Assembly: GCA_035939575.1 (NCBI GenBank)
Contig: DASZFS010000280.1
Location: 43,833-107,832 of the forward strand
Reading direction: 5' to 3'
From: DATKHR01 sp035939575
GTDB taxonomy: Bacteria; Acidobacteriota; Vicinamibacteria; Vicinamibacterales; CAVVIG01
DNA length: 64,000 nucleotides
The notes under the pieces are model-generated. The model was not told the origin of the DNA. It did no database searches and saw only the letters and a program-made list of their open reading frames with translations. The translations under genes were made by a program, and so were the position numbers. Positions 53,307-59,818 of the stretch are shown here, in pieces. How positions within the stretch are numbered: the first letter of the stretch is position 1; the number at the start of each line of letters is the position of its first letter.

Positions 53307-53530
53307 TGCCCTTCGGCCCGATGACGCGCTTCAAGTATCGCGGCAAGGTCTATCAGCGCTGCAAGGGCTGCGGGATGGTCGGACGCGACGGCTGGACGCA
53401 TATGCATCACAAAGACGTAGACGGTCACGAGTACGGCGTGAATTGGTACCGTAGCGTCGAAGAGCTTGAGCAGCGCTTACGTGAATCAAACCTACCGCCG
53501 GGTACGGTGTTGCGAGGTACACGGTCGTGA
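53306..53530 (+). CDS. Small zinc/HNH-like protein, 74 aa
   Basis: CKGCGMVGRDGWTHMHHKDV has a Cys pair followed by His residues, reminiscent of an HNH edge, but the rest of an HNH nuclease is missing. It is probably only a zinc-binding protein. TAATG coupling. Confidence 0.6.
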   Translation: MPFGPMTRFKYRGKVYQRCKGCGMVGRDGWTHMHHKDVDGHEYGVNWYRSVEELEQRLRESNLPPGTVLRGTRS

Positions 53531-53742
53531 GCGAAAGCATCGAGATCACGACGCTACGAGGGGAGCACGAGAACGCCACTGTCGATGCCGACGGACGTGT
53601 GTGGCGCACCTCTGGTGCATTTCTTCGACTCGTCGACGAGGGCTTCACGTGGCTGCGCGGCCACTATGAAAAGGACTCGCCCACGCTCCGTTCTATGCAG
53701 GTCGCGTGGGCGTTCACCTGGGAGCATATGTGGCCGTGGTGA
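53527..53742 (+). CDS. E-G-x-x-W family protein, 71 aa
   Basis: Short member: N-terminal strands (SIEITTLRGEHENATV), then VDEGFTWLRGHYEKDSPTLR and a Trp-rich end (AWAFTWEHMWPW). GTG overlap with the previous stop. Confidence 0.72.
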   Translation: MSESIEITTLRGEHENATVDADGRVWRTSGAFLRLVDEGFTWLRGHYEKDSPTLRSMQVAWAFTWEHMWPW

Positions 53743-54032
53743 AAAAGAATCCCCCCGTCACGGATTTAGTCGAAGCCATCGTCGAGCACGCGAAGCGCAC
53801 GGCGCCGCCCGACGAGTACGGCGTGCACTTCATCGATCACGATGACAAGCTCGTCGGCTGGGCGCGCGTCGAGCACTGCGGCTCGTTCGAGGAAGCACCC
53901 GGACGCGCGGTCACCGAGATCGCGCGCATCGACCCGCAGTATGTCGGGCAGCACGACAAGACCGTACAGGCGTACAAGGTCACGCACCACGCGTCTGGTG
54001 AAGAGAAGATCATCTTTCGCGTGACGGCGTGA
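53739..54032 (+). CDS. Unknown protein, 97 aa
   Basis: GTG overlaps the preceding TGA. Helix (TDLVEAIVEHAKRTAP) then beta strands (YGVHFIDHDDKLVGWARV, EEKIIFRVTA). Not a family member; last gene before the next promoter. Confidence 0.65.
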   Translation: MKKNPPVTDLVEAIVEHAKRTAPPDEYGVHFIDHDDKLVGWARVEHCGSFEEAPGRAVTEIARIDPQYVGQHDKTVQAYKVTHHASGEEKIIFRVTA

Positions 54033-54041
54033 TTGGCGTGT

Positions 54042-54047
54042 TAGAGT
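54042..54047 (+). promoter_or_regulatory. Promoter -10 TAGAGT in the 14-bp motif, leaderless
   Basis: GTTAGAGTGTCAGC (54040-54053) places TAGAGT seven bases before GTG 54055. The -35 region is poor (CGCGTG at 18 bases), so activity may depend on a factor recognising the extended motif. Confidence 0.55.
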
Positions 54048-54054
54048 GTCAGCC

Positions 54055-54393
54055 GTGCTGAAGAAGGGCTCTCACATCACGATCGTCACGCCGACCGGAT
54101 GTCTACAGACGGTGCTTATACGCACCAACCGTGTTGAGATCGAATGGGCACCGGGCAGCTACTTCAAGTGCGTCGACGAAGGCAAGTTGTGGCTGCGCGG
54201 CTGGCACTCGCCCGAGTCGCGCGCCGCGAAGGCGGCCGTGGTCGCGCAGGGGCTCACCAACGAGCTGGACGCGGCGCCGAGGCCGACGTTTCCGAAGCTC
54301 TCGACGAATAGCGCCGCGACGATCATCGGCGCTGCTGCCGGAGCGCTCATCGCGAACATTCTGACGTCGAAGGGCAAGGCGGGCGGCAAATGA
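54055..54393 (+). CDS. E-G-x-x-W family protein with C-terminal hydrophobic segment, 112 aa
   Basis: VLKKGSHITIVTPTGCLQTV, then CVDEGKLWLRGWHSPESRAA and K-A-A-V-V-A-Q-G-L. An extra C-terminal hydrophobic helix (AATIIGAAAGALIANIL) could insert in a membrane. GTG at 54055 fits the leaderless promoter better than the earlier GTG at 54046. Confidence 0.72.
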   Translation: MLKKGSHITIVTPTGCLQTVLIRTNRVEIEWAPGSYFKCVDEGKLWLRGWHSPESRAAKAAVVAQGLTNELDAAPRPTFPKLSTNSAATIIGAAAGALIANILTSKGKAGGK

Positions 54394-54749
54394 AAGTCAG
54401 CCGCGAGGTCACGGTGGTCGTCGATGGGCTACTCGTGCACGGGCGCATCAAGGGTCCGGCGCCACCCGCAGGTAAGTTCTACGTCGATCGCATCGGCTTC
54501 GCCGGCCGTGTCCCGCTCGGCAATATCGACGAGAAAGAAGAAGGTCTCGCCTGGTGCTACGGCCACGTGACCGCGCGCGAGCCCAAAGGCCGTGCGCTGC
54601 TCGCGGCTAACGCGCTCGGCAAGCCACAGCGTCGCGCGAAGCCGCTCGACGAGATGGATAAGAAGTTCATCGAAGGCAAAGTCACTGAGGCGGAGTGGCA
54701 GAGCAACCTCTATCTGTTCAACGAAGACATCGCGAACGGTTTTTACTAG
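54390..54749 (+). CDS. E-G-x-x-W family protein, 119 aa
   Basis: N-terminal beta domain (SREVTVVVDGLLVHGRIK), then EKEEGLAWCYGHVTAREPKG and R-A-L-L-A-A-N-A-L, then an acidic helical extension of about 40 residues (EMDKKFIEGKVTEAEWQS). ATGA overlap. Confidence 0.7.
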   Translation: MKVSREVTVVVDGLLVHGRIKGPAPPAGKFYVDRIGFAGRVPLGNIDEKEEGLAWCYGHVTAREPKGRALLAANALGKPQRRAKPLDEMDKKFIEGKVTEAEWQSNLYLFNEDIANGFY

Positions 54750-54759
54750 GGAGGCGATC

Positions 54760-55017
54760 ATGAGCGGAGATCCGGTAGTCAAAGAGATCAAGAGCGAGGA
54801 GTTCATCCAAGAGGGCGAGGTCACACTCACCGTCGACAACATCGGCGAAGTGAAGAACGCGCTCGCCGTGATCGCGAAGCTGCGACGCACGGCCATCGAA
54901 GCGCTCGACGTCGACGAAGAGCCCGCGGAAGATGGTGAGATCGTCGTGACGTCGGTCGAGTACCGTGTCGAAGGTGAAAAGGTCGTCGTCCACGTCACAC
55001 AAGGCATCGTGGAATGA
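54760..55017 (+). CDS. Acidic protein, 85 aa
   Basis: Shine-Dalgarno GGGAGGC before the ATG. Strand/helix layout (EGEVTLTVDNIGEVKNAL, KLRRTAIEALDVDEE, GEKVVVHVTQGIVE), strongly acidic. Unknown. Confidence 0.7.
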   Translation: MSGDPVVKEIKSEEFIQEGEVTLTVDNIGEVKNALAVIAKLRRTAIEALDVDEEPAEDGEIVVTSVEYRVEGEKVVVHVTQGIVE

Positions 55018-55445
55018 AAGTAGGTGTGTACGTCACCGTTGTGCATAAAGGCAAATGCCTGCGCGCGATGACGTACATGCGCGGTGAGGAATGGTTCGAG
55101 TTCGGTCGTTTATTCTGGGGCGGGCCCGGAGAAGACAGCGGCAAACTGCGCGCCAGCGAAGAAGACATTCGCTGGACGCGCGGCTGGCTATGGAAGTGGT
55201 GGCCTCCACACAAGCGCCGAATGCGCGCGCTAGAAGTCGCCGATGCGCTTGCAGGTCCGCGCGAAGAAGAAAAGCCGCCGCACGTGCCGCCAACTAAAGC
55301 AGCGCAGATGATCGCTAACTTCAATCGCGATGTCGCCAAGATGATGAATGACGCGAACAAGCTAGTCGCAGACGCCAACAAGGTGGTGCACGGTGCAACT
55401 ACAAGAACAACGACCTGGCGAGTCCGCGTTACGAAACGGCGATAA
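55014..55445 (+). CDS. E-G-x-x-W family protein, diverged, 143 aa
   Basis: MKVGVYVTVVHKGKCLRAM opens the usual N domain. The motif is degenerate (ASEEDIRWTRGW, insertion, then R-M-R-A-L-E-V-A-D-A-L). The C terminus is a long Ala/Asn/Lys helix, possibly coiled. It overlaps the next gene by 53 bases. Confidence 0.66.
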   Translation: MKVGVYVTVVHKGKCLRAMTYMRGEEWFEFGRLFWGGPGEDSGKLRASEEDIRWTRGWLWKWWPPHKRRMRALEVADALAGPREEEKPPHVPPTKAAQMIANFNRDVAKMMNDANKLVADANKVVHGATTRTTTWRVRVTKRR

Positions 55446-55692
55446 GATCACGATCTTCACGCACGCGAATATCCCCGGTCAGTGGCTGGAGAATTACGCT
55501 GTGTGGGTTGTGTGGGCCGATCAAGACTGTATGATGGTCAGCCTGGATTCGACAGCCGCAGCCGGCGCGATCAGACTCGATTTCGGCACCGAAGCTGAAG
55601 GCGTCAATTGGCTTCACGGTCACGGCGACGAAGTCGATCAGAAGTCGCGCCGAGCCCTCGAAGTCGCCCGCGCGTTGACGGCTCTCGGGTAG
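55393..55692 (+). CDS. E-G-x-x-W family protein, 99 aa
   Basis: GTG inside the previous gene. NGDKITIFTHANIPGQW, then TEAEGVNWLHGHGDEVDQKS and R-R-A-L-E-V-A-R-A-L. No later start is obvious, so the 53-base overlap is probably real. Confidence 0.66.
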   Translation: MQLQEQRPGESALRNGDKITIFTHANIPGQWLENYAVWVVWADQDCMMVSLDSTAAAGAIRLDFGTEAEGVNWLHGHGDEVDQKSRRALEVARALTALG

Positions 55693-55704
55693 TCGCGGTA
55701 CCAT
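55675..55704 (+). promoter_or_regulatory. Promoter TTGACG-N18-TACCAT, leaderless
   Basis: TTGACG 55675-55680, 18 bases, TACCAT 55699-55704, six bases, ATG at 55711. Best-matching copy of the consensus. Confidence 0.78.
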
Positions 55705-55710
55705 CTTCCA

Positions 55711-56049
55711 ATGATTCCAGCCGAAGGCGTCGAGATCATGGGGGCCGCGGACGAGTACGTCACCATGATGGGGATCGGAGCTTCGAGCCCTGGCGACGTC
55801 CTCTGCGCCGAAGAGGTCAAGGGTCCGATGTACGCGGCCGCCGGCTGCACGGTGGGCACGGTCGGCGCCGGGCTCTTCGGCCTGTACAAGTTCTTCAAGG
55901 GCAAGCCCGCTGCGGGCGTCACGGGCTTCGCCGCGGGCGCGGTGCTGCTCGTCATCGGGCGCGTCATGGCCAAGACCGCCGCCGCGAAGTTCGAGACGTG
56001 TCGCACGGCATCGCAGCCCCCGGTGGCGAAGCCGCCCATGGCGCCGTAG
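55711..56049 (+). CDS. Membrane protein with EYVTMMG motif, 112 aa
   Basis: Near the N terminus GAADEYVTMMGIGASSP shares D/E-Y-V-T-M-M-G-x-G with the protein at 21015. Two spans follow (VGTVGAGLFGLYKFF and VTGFAAGAVLLVIGRVM), then a basic/Pro tail. The motif may be a sorting or processing signal. Confidence 0.7.
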   Translation: MIPAEGVEIMGAADEYVTMMGIGASSPGDVLCAEEVKGPMYAAAGCTVGTVGAGLFGLYKFFKGKPAAGVTGFAAGAVLLVIGRVMAKTAAAKFETCRTASQPPVAKPPMAP

Positions 56050-56312
56050 TGCTAACCGACAACGATCGCCAAGAGATCCGAGCCGCTGCGGGACGTGCCA
56101 AAACCGCGTTCACGAGCGCACCGGTTGTTGTGCTCGCGATTCCAATTCTGGCCGTCTGCTTACCGATCTTACTCGCTGTCCTGGCGCTGCGTCTGTTCGG
56201 GCTCGGGCTGTATCTAGTCCACAAGGTGTTGCACGCGGCCACCGATCCGGTTCTCGACTTCTTCATCGGAGCGCCGGAACGCCTCGAAGCGTGGCGCACG
56301 CGGAGCCGCTAA
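56049..56312 (+). CDS. Membrane protein, 87 aa
   Basis: GTG adjoining the upstream TAG. A long hydrophobic stretch (VVVLAIPILAVCLPILLAVL ... LFGLGLYLVHKVL) makes two spans, with charged ends. Coupled to the thioredoxin gene. Confidence 0.68.
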   Translation: MLTDNDRQEIRAAAGRAKTAFTSAPVVVLAIPILAVCLPILLAVLALRLFGLGLYLVHKVLHAATDPVLDFFIGAPERLEAWRTRSR

Positions 56313-56590
56313 TGGCCCCGCCCGCCATCTTCGTGTTCATCCAGGCCGGCTGTTCGGCCTGCCACGACTATATGCCCAAGTTCGAGCGCGTGCGCTCACG
56401 CTACCCGCGCACCGTCGTTGGTGTCTATGACCTCGCGAAGCCCGATCGCTACGTGCAGCGCTTCGCCGAGGTCTTGAACGTACGTGCGACGCCGACCACG
56501 GTCGTACAGACCTCCGGCGGAGCCCAGCGCCATCACGAGGGCTCGCTGCCCGTCGCGCAGATCGAGCAGCTCTTCAGAAGTGCCGTCTGA
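56312..56590 (+). CDS. Thioredoxin-like protein, 92 aa
   Basis: Thioredoxin fold with active site AGCSACHDYMP (C-x-x-C), the central strand VVGVYDLAKPD, and the cis-Pro region RATPTTVVQTSGG. It would reduce or exchange disulfides. Shorter than bacterial thioredoxins but complete in its motifs. TAATG coupling with the membrane protein upstream. Confidence 0.85.
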   Translation: MAPPAIFVFIQAGCSACHDYMPKFERVRSRYPRTVVGVYDLAKPDRYVQRFAEVLNVRATPTTVVQTSGGAQRHHEGSLPVAQIEQLFRSAV

Positions 56591-56625
56591 TGGACGAACC
56601 TCGCGAGCCTCTACCGGAGCTGCGC

Positions 56626-57054
56626 CTACTTCGCTTCGACCGCGATCTTGGCCGCGTCGAGTGTGCGAGGAAGCGCGCGAAACAGTTGCGCACGCTGGAG
56701 CGGCACGAGCGACGGCGCCGGTGGCGGCGGGACCGGCTCAGGTGACGACATCCGCTCCGCCTCGGGCTTGCACACGAGCTTTAGCCACGCGATCTCGGCA
56801 TCGTGCTCGCGCACGGCGGCCTGTAGAAGCGTGATCGCCTGCGTCGACGTCTGGTAGCCGATGTCGGCCGTGGCACGCACGGTGTGCGTCTCGGCGCCGG
56901 CTTCGACCTTGGCCTGCCGATAGGCGAAGTAGCTACCGCCGGCAGAACAGAGCGCGATGCCGAGCCCGATGAGCGTCGAGACGGTCTTGGTCGCACCGGA
57001 CGGCTGCGGCCGGCGCGTCACGGCCGTGAGCGCGTCGTCAGGCGGCGGAGTCAT
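56626..57054 (-). CDS. Membrane-anchored helical protein, spanin-like, 142 aa
   Basis: A short cytoplasmic start, one span (TVSTLIGLGIALCSAGGSYF), then a helical periplasmic stretch (QAITLLQAAVREHDAEIAWL) and a Pro-rich linker. Inner-membrane spanins look like this. With the lipoprotein at 57248 it could form a two-part spanin, though gene order is unusual. ATGA overlap. Confidence 0.55.
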   Translation of the reverse strand: MTPPPDDALTAVTRRPQPSGATKTVSTLIGLGIALCSAGGSYFAYRQAKVEAGAETHTVRATADIGYQTSTQAITLLQAAVREHDAEIAWLKLVCKPEAERMSSPEPVPPPPAPSLVPLQRAQLFRALPRTLDAAKIAVEAK

Positions 57055-57248
57055 GGCTCCACGAACACCGGGCCGCGCCACGGCTCGTACGGAAGCGGCT
57101 GCGGCAGAACGATGTTCGGGTGAACCGGTGTGATGATCGTCGCCGGCACGGTGATCGCCGGAATGGTGACGGTCACGACGGCGTGTCGCCAGCAGCGCGC
57201 CGTATGGCCGACGCAATCTGGGCAGACTGGGATCGGCAGTGGTCCCAT
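57051..57248 (-). CDS. Small Pro-rich protein, 65 aa
   Basis: VCPDCVGHTARCW at the start (possible metal site), then Val/Ile/Pro-rich repeats (ITVPATIITPVHPNIVLP). ATG at 57248 overlaps the upstream stop. Unknown. Confidence 0.58.
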   Translation of the reverse strand: MGPLPIPVCPDCVGHTARCWRHAVVTVTIPAITVPATIITPVHPNIVLPQPLPYEPWRGPVFVEP

Positions 57249-57553
57249 CACTGGCACGTCGCGATGTCGGCGCAGCTCGTCTTAGAGAGCCGGCAGGTGA
57301 AATCCCACGCAATGGGACCTGCGGGGTTGTTCGCGTTCCTGCAGACGTCTAAACAGCTCGCGCCTGCGGCCGTGGGCGCGGCGAACGTGCAGTGGAGCTT
57401 CGTGTCGACGAGCTGGCAGTAGCTCGCGCACGGCGTGTCGGCGACAGGCGCGGCGTCGGCCGTGACCGGCGTCGGGCTCGGCGTGGGATTGTGGGGGCAG
57501 CCGGAGAAGGCCGACAACGCGAGAAACAACAGCGCGGAGAGCGCGAGCTTCAC
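57248..57553 (-). CDS. Lipoprotein, 101 aa
   Basis: MKLALSALLFLALSAFSGC is a clear lipoprotein signal, followed by a Pro/Thr linker and six more cysteines (CASYCQLV, LHCTF, SCLDVC, CRLSKTSCADIATC), probably disulfide-bonded outside the cytoplasm. Possible outer-membrane spanin partner or surface protein. Confidence 0.7.
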   Translation of the reverse strand: MKLALSALLFLALSAFSGCPHNPTPSPTPVTADAAPVADTPCASYCQLVDTKLHCTFAAPTAAGASCLDVCRNANNPAGPIAWDFTCRLSKTSCADIATCQ

Positions 57554-58392
57554 GAGGCACCTCCCGGTGCGGGCGGATCAACGATGTTGGTGCTCGGCAC
57601 GAGATCGCACACCCACAGATCCGACGTGTTCGAGTCGAGCATGTAGTCGACCGAGTACGTCGAGAAGCCGCCGGGGAACTTGCCCGCTGGGCCGCCCCAA
57701 TTCGTGCCCCAGTTGTTGGCGACTTTGAAGCTGCCATCAGGGTTCCGGTCAGCGACGTTCTGGGCGTGTAGGCCGGCGATGTCCGCGCCCGTAGGCGCCT
57801 GCAGCGGAACGGTTGCGTCGAACGAGTTCGAGCAGTAGGCGTTCGAGACCGCGCTGCCGAATGTCACGAGACGACCTTGCCCGAGCGCCGTGGTGATGTC
57901 CTCTAGAAGCTGATCACCGGTGCTGTTGAGCCGGTGTCCCTGCGGCTTGAAATCATACGCCGCACGATAGCATTCCGGCGGCGGGGGCCCACGGAACGTC
58001 GTGATGTCGTAAGGCCAGACCGTCTCAGGAGCTATTCCGTACATCTCGGCGCCGAGCCAGACGTTGCCGATCTGCGCGCCGGCATCGTCTCCGGTGTCGT
58101 GGTCGAACACGCGCCCGAGCCAGTAGAGCCACAGACGGGCCACGCGCGCGGGATTCGGCACACCTGCCCGAGCCAACGCCGCTTCGAGGTTGACCGCCGT
58201 GCTGTTGCCCGTGCAAGCGCCGAGCTGGAGCTGGTCGACAATCTGCTGAATCCACGCAAGCGCGAGCCCTGCGATGAAGGGCGCCGCCATCGCACGCAGT
58301 AGCGGGCCCGCATCACGGGCTGCCTTGATCGTGTGGACGTCGTCACGCCGGTGATTCAGAACGCGGCCGTGAACGATGACGGAGCTGCTCAC
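57550..58392 (-). CDS. Papain-like (C1) cysteine peptidase, 280 aa
   Basis: The oxyanion Gln and nucleophile are in VDQLQLGACTGNSTAVN (Cys near residue 60), His in IAGLHAQNVADRN, and Asn in NNWGTNWGG, the classic C1 order. No signal peptide with the GTG at 58392, so it may act in the cytoplasm, in the virion or after lysis. It lies among lipoproteins and upstream of fibre genes. Maturation of virion proteins or attack on host surface proteins are both possible. Confidence 0.82.
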   Translation of the reverse strand: MSSSVIVHGRVLNHRRDDVHTIKAARDAGPLLRAMAAPFIAGLALAWIQQIVDQLQLGACTGNSTAVNLEAALARAGVPNPARVARLWLYWLGRVFDHDTGDDAGAQIGNVWLGAEMYGIAPETVWPYDITTFRGPPPPECYRAAYDFKPQGHRLNSTGDQLLEDITTALGQGRLVTFGSAVSNAYCSNSFDATVPLQAPTGADIAGLHAQNVADRNPDGSFKVANNWGTNWGGPAGKFPGGFSTYSVDYMLDSNTSDLWVCDLVPSTNIVDPPAPGGAS

Positions 58393-58565
58393 GCCGCGCC
58401 TCCGACCACCGTCAGCCAGGTGACAGTGCACCAGATGACGTGGTGCTTTTCACCGTCGGACATCACGGCGACTTGAACGTGCCCGTCGTCTTCATCCGTG
58501 ATGACCTTGCCGAATCCCTGGTTGCCATCCTTGGTCGACCAGGACACCAGCGTGCCCTTTTTCAC
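58389..58565 (-). CDS. Small SH3-like beta protein, 58 aa
   Basis: GTG at 58565 overlaps the upstream TGA and its own TGA overlaps the peptidase start. Sequence VKKGTLVSWSTKDGNQGFGK, then VQVAVMSDGEKHHVIW, is a barrel of five strands. It resembles the N-terminal half of the E-G-x-x-W family. Confidence 0.62.
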   Translation of the reverse strand: MKKGTLVSWSTKDGNQGFGKVITDEDDGHVQVAVMSDGEKHHVIWCTVTWLTVVGGAA

Positions 58566-59011
58566 CGCTTCACCGGCTTGAACGCGCTGGCCGGCGGAAC
58601 CGTCAGGCTACCGGCCTCGGCGCGCATCGTCGAGACGTTACCTGCGTGGACGCCGATCGGGCCGACGAGCGAGAGGAGATCGTTGTACGCCTGCTCGAAG
58701 TTCGCGAACGCCGCCGTGAGCTGACCTTGATCAACGTCACCGACCCCGATCGTCAAAGCGTTGAGCGCCGCGAGCGCCTCACGCGCTTTCTGGATCGCGA
58801 GGCTGACTTTATTCTGGAGCGTGGGGTTTGGGTGCGCCGCAAACCAACCATCCGCGAACGACTCGATGGCGTTGACTGCGAGATCGGCGCCCTGGACGGC
58901 CGCGATGACGATCGGAATCGCGACGCCTAGAGTTGCACAGCTCGTCGTTGGAACCGCCATGAAGACGGAGAGGAGCGCGAGGAAGGACAGCGAACGCAGC
59001 GTGTTGAGCAT
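58562..59011 (-). CDS. Probable lipoprotein, 149 aa
   Basis: MLNTLRSLSFLALLSVFM ... PTTSC is a lipoprotein-like signal. The mature part is helical (AAVQGADLAVNAIESFAD, AIQKAREALAALNALT). Leaderless ATG 7 bases after TACCAT. Heads the peptidase operon. Confidence 0.68.
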   Translation of the reverse strand: MLNTLRSLSFLALLSVFMAVPTTSCATLGVAIPIVIAAVQGADLAVNAIESFADGWFAAHPNPTLQNKVSLAIQKAREALAALNALTIGVGDVDQGQLTAAFANFEQAYNDLLSLVGPIGVHAGNVSTMRAEAGSLTVPPASAFKPVKR

Positions 59012-59018
59012 GACGTAG

Positions 59019-59047
59019 ATGGTACACCGAGGAGGGCGGTGAACCAA
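59019..59047 (-). promoter_or_regulatory. Leftward promoter TTGGTT-N17-TACCAT, leaderless
   Basis: Minus strand: TTGGTT (59047-59042), 17 bases, TACCAT (59024-59019), seven bases, ATG at 59011. Confidence 0.62.
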
Positions 59048-59048
59048 A

Positions 59049-59816
59049 TCAACTGGACGCTGCAGCCTGCTCGTCCTTGGCTTTTTGCGCGTTGGCGTCA
59101 GCCTGAGCCTTCTTCGCCGACAGATCGCGTACGAGCGCTACGAGTTCGTCGCTGACTGAAGCGAGCGTTTTTTGCAACTCGCCCAAGCGCGACTGCGCAG
59201 CGGTGATGGAATCCAGCAGCTCGTCGTACATTGTAAAGCCCCCCTCAGTGGTCAGAATACCTTCGTACTCGCCCGTTGTCGCGATGCGGCCACCGGCGTA
59301 GAGCACATAAGTCTGCTTTCCGTCGCTCCACTCATCGATCACACACGGACGCGGCGGCAACGCTTCACGAAAGATGTGCTGCCACGCCTGTCCTAGATCG
59401 TGATCCTCGAAATGGCTCCGCTCGATGCGCGCCTCTTCTATGAGGTCAGGCCCGTGTTCGATGATGTGCTCTGCATCATGGACCTTAGCGTTTGCCGCGT
59501 TGATTAAAGCGCCGATCTCGCGAAGTCGCTTCTTACCCCAAGCCGACAAGTCCTTCTGGTTGTCGGCCGGCGGGGTTTCACCGGGGAAGTGTGTTCGCCA
59601 TGCGGCGGGCGTACGGGAGGCGACGAGGGCCTTCGACTCCTCGCGCTCCACAGCGCACTTCTCTTCGCGCAGCTTCTCAATCCCGGCAAGCGCATCCGCA
59701 TACCGCTTTTGCACTTGCTCGTGCTTCGTGACGACGTGGGAATACCTGTCGTGGCGCTCCTTGATGGAGGTCCACACAGCCTGAGCAACACGTAGCCAGT
59801 GAGGATTTTCCCGCAT
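59049..59816 (-). CDS. Coiled-coil protein, 255 aa
   Basis: Long helices at both ends (YADALAGIEKLREEKCAVER; GELQKTLASVSDELVALVRD) flank a small beta domain (CVIDEWSDGKQTYVLYAGG). ATG at 59816 has GGGAG upstream. It follows the fibre directly, so it may be a fibre chaperone or attachment protein; that is inference. Confidence 0.7.
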   Translation of the reverse strand: MRENPHWLRVAQAVWTSIKERHDRYSHVVTKHEQVQKRYADALAGIEKLREEKCAVEREESKALVASRTPAAWRTHFPGETPPADNQKDLSAWGKKRLREIGALINAANAKVHDAEHIIEHGPDLIEEARIERSHFEDHDLGQAWQHIFREALPPRPCVIDEWSDGKQTYVLYAGGRIATTGEYEGILTTEGGFTMYDELLDSITAAQSRLGELQKTLASVSDELVALVRDLSAKKAQADANAQKAKDEQAAASS

Positions 59817-59818
59817 GA

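Noticed and set aside
53306..53530. HNH homing endonuclease
   Set aside because: Only a Cys pair and a His cluster are present in 74 aa; the Asn and second His of an HNH site are not in place.
55393..55445. Programmed frameshift joining the genes at 55014 and 55393
   Set aside because: No slippery heptamer is apparent, both genes have their own family motif, and the GTG at 55393 gives a normal-length protein.
56590..56745. A 51-aa plus-strand frame beginning with an ATG that overlaps the thioredoxin stop
   Set aside because: It is extremely Arg-rich and 120 bases lie opposite the real minus-strand gene ending at 56626. It could be real because of the coupling, but composition looks like a shadow.
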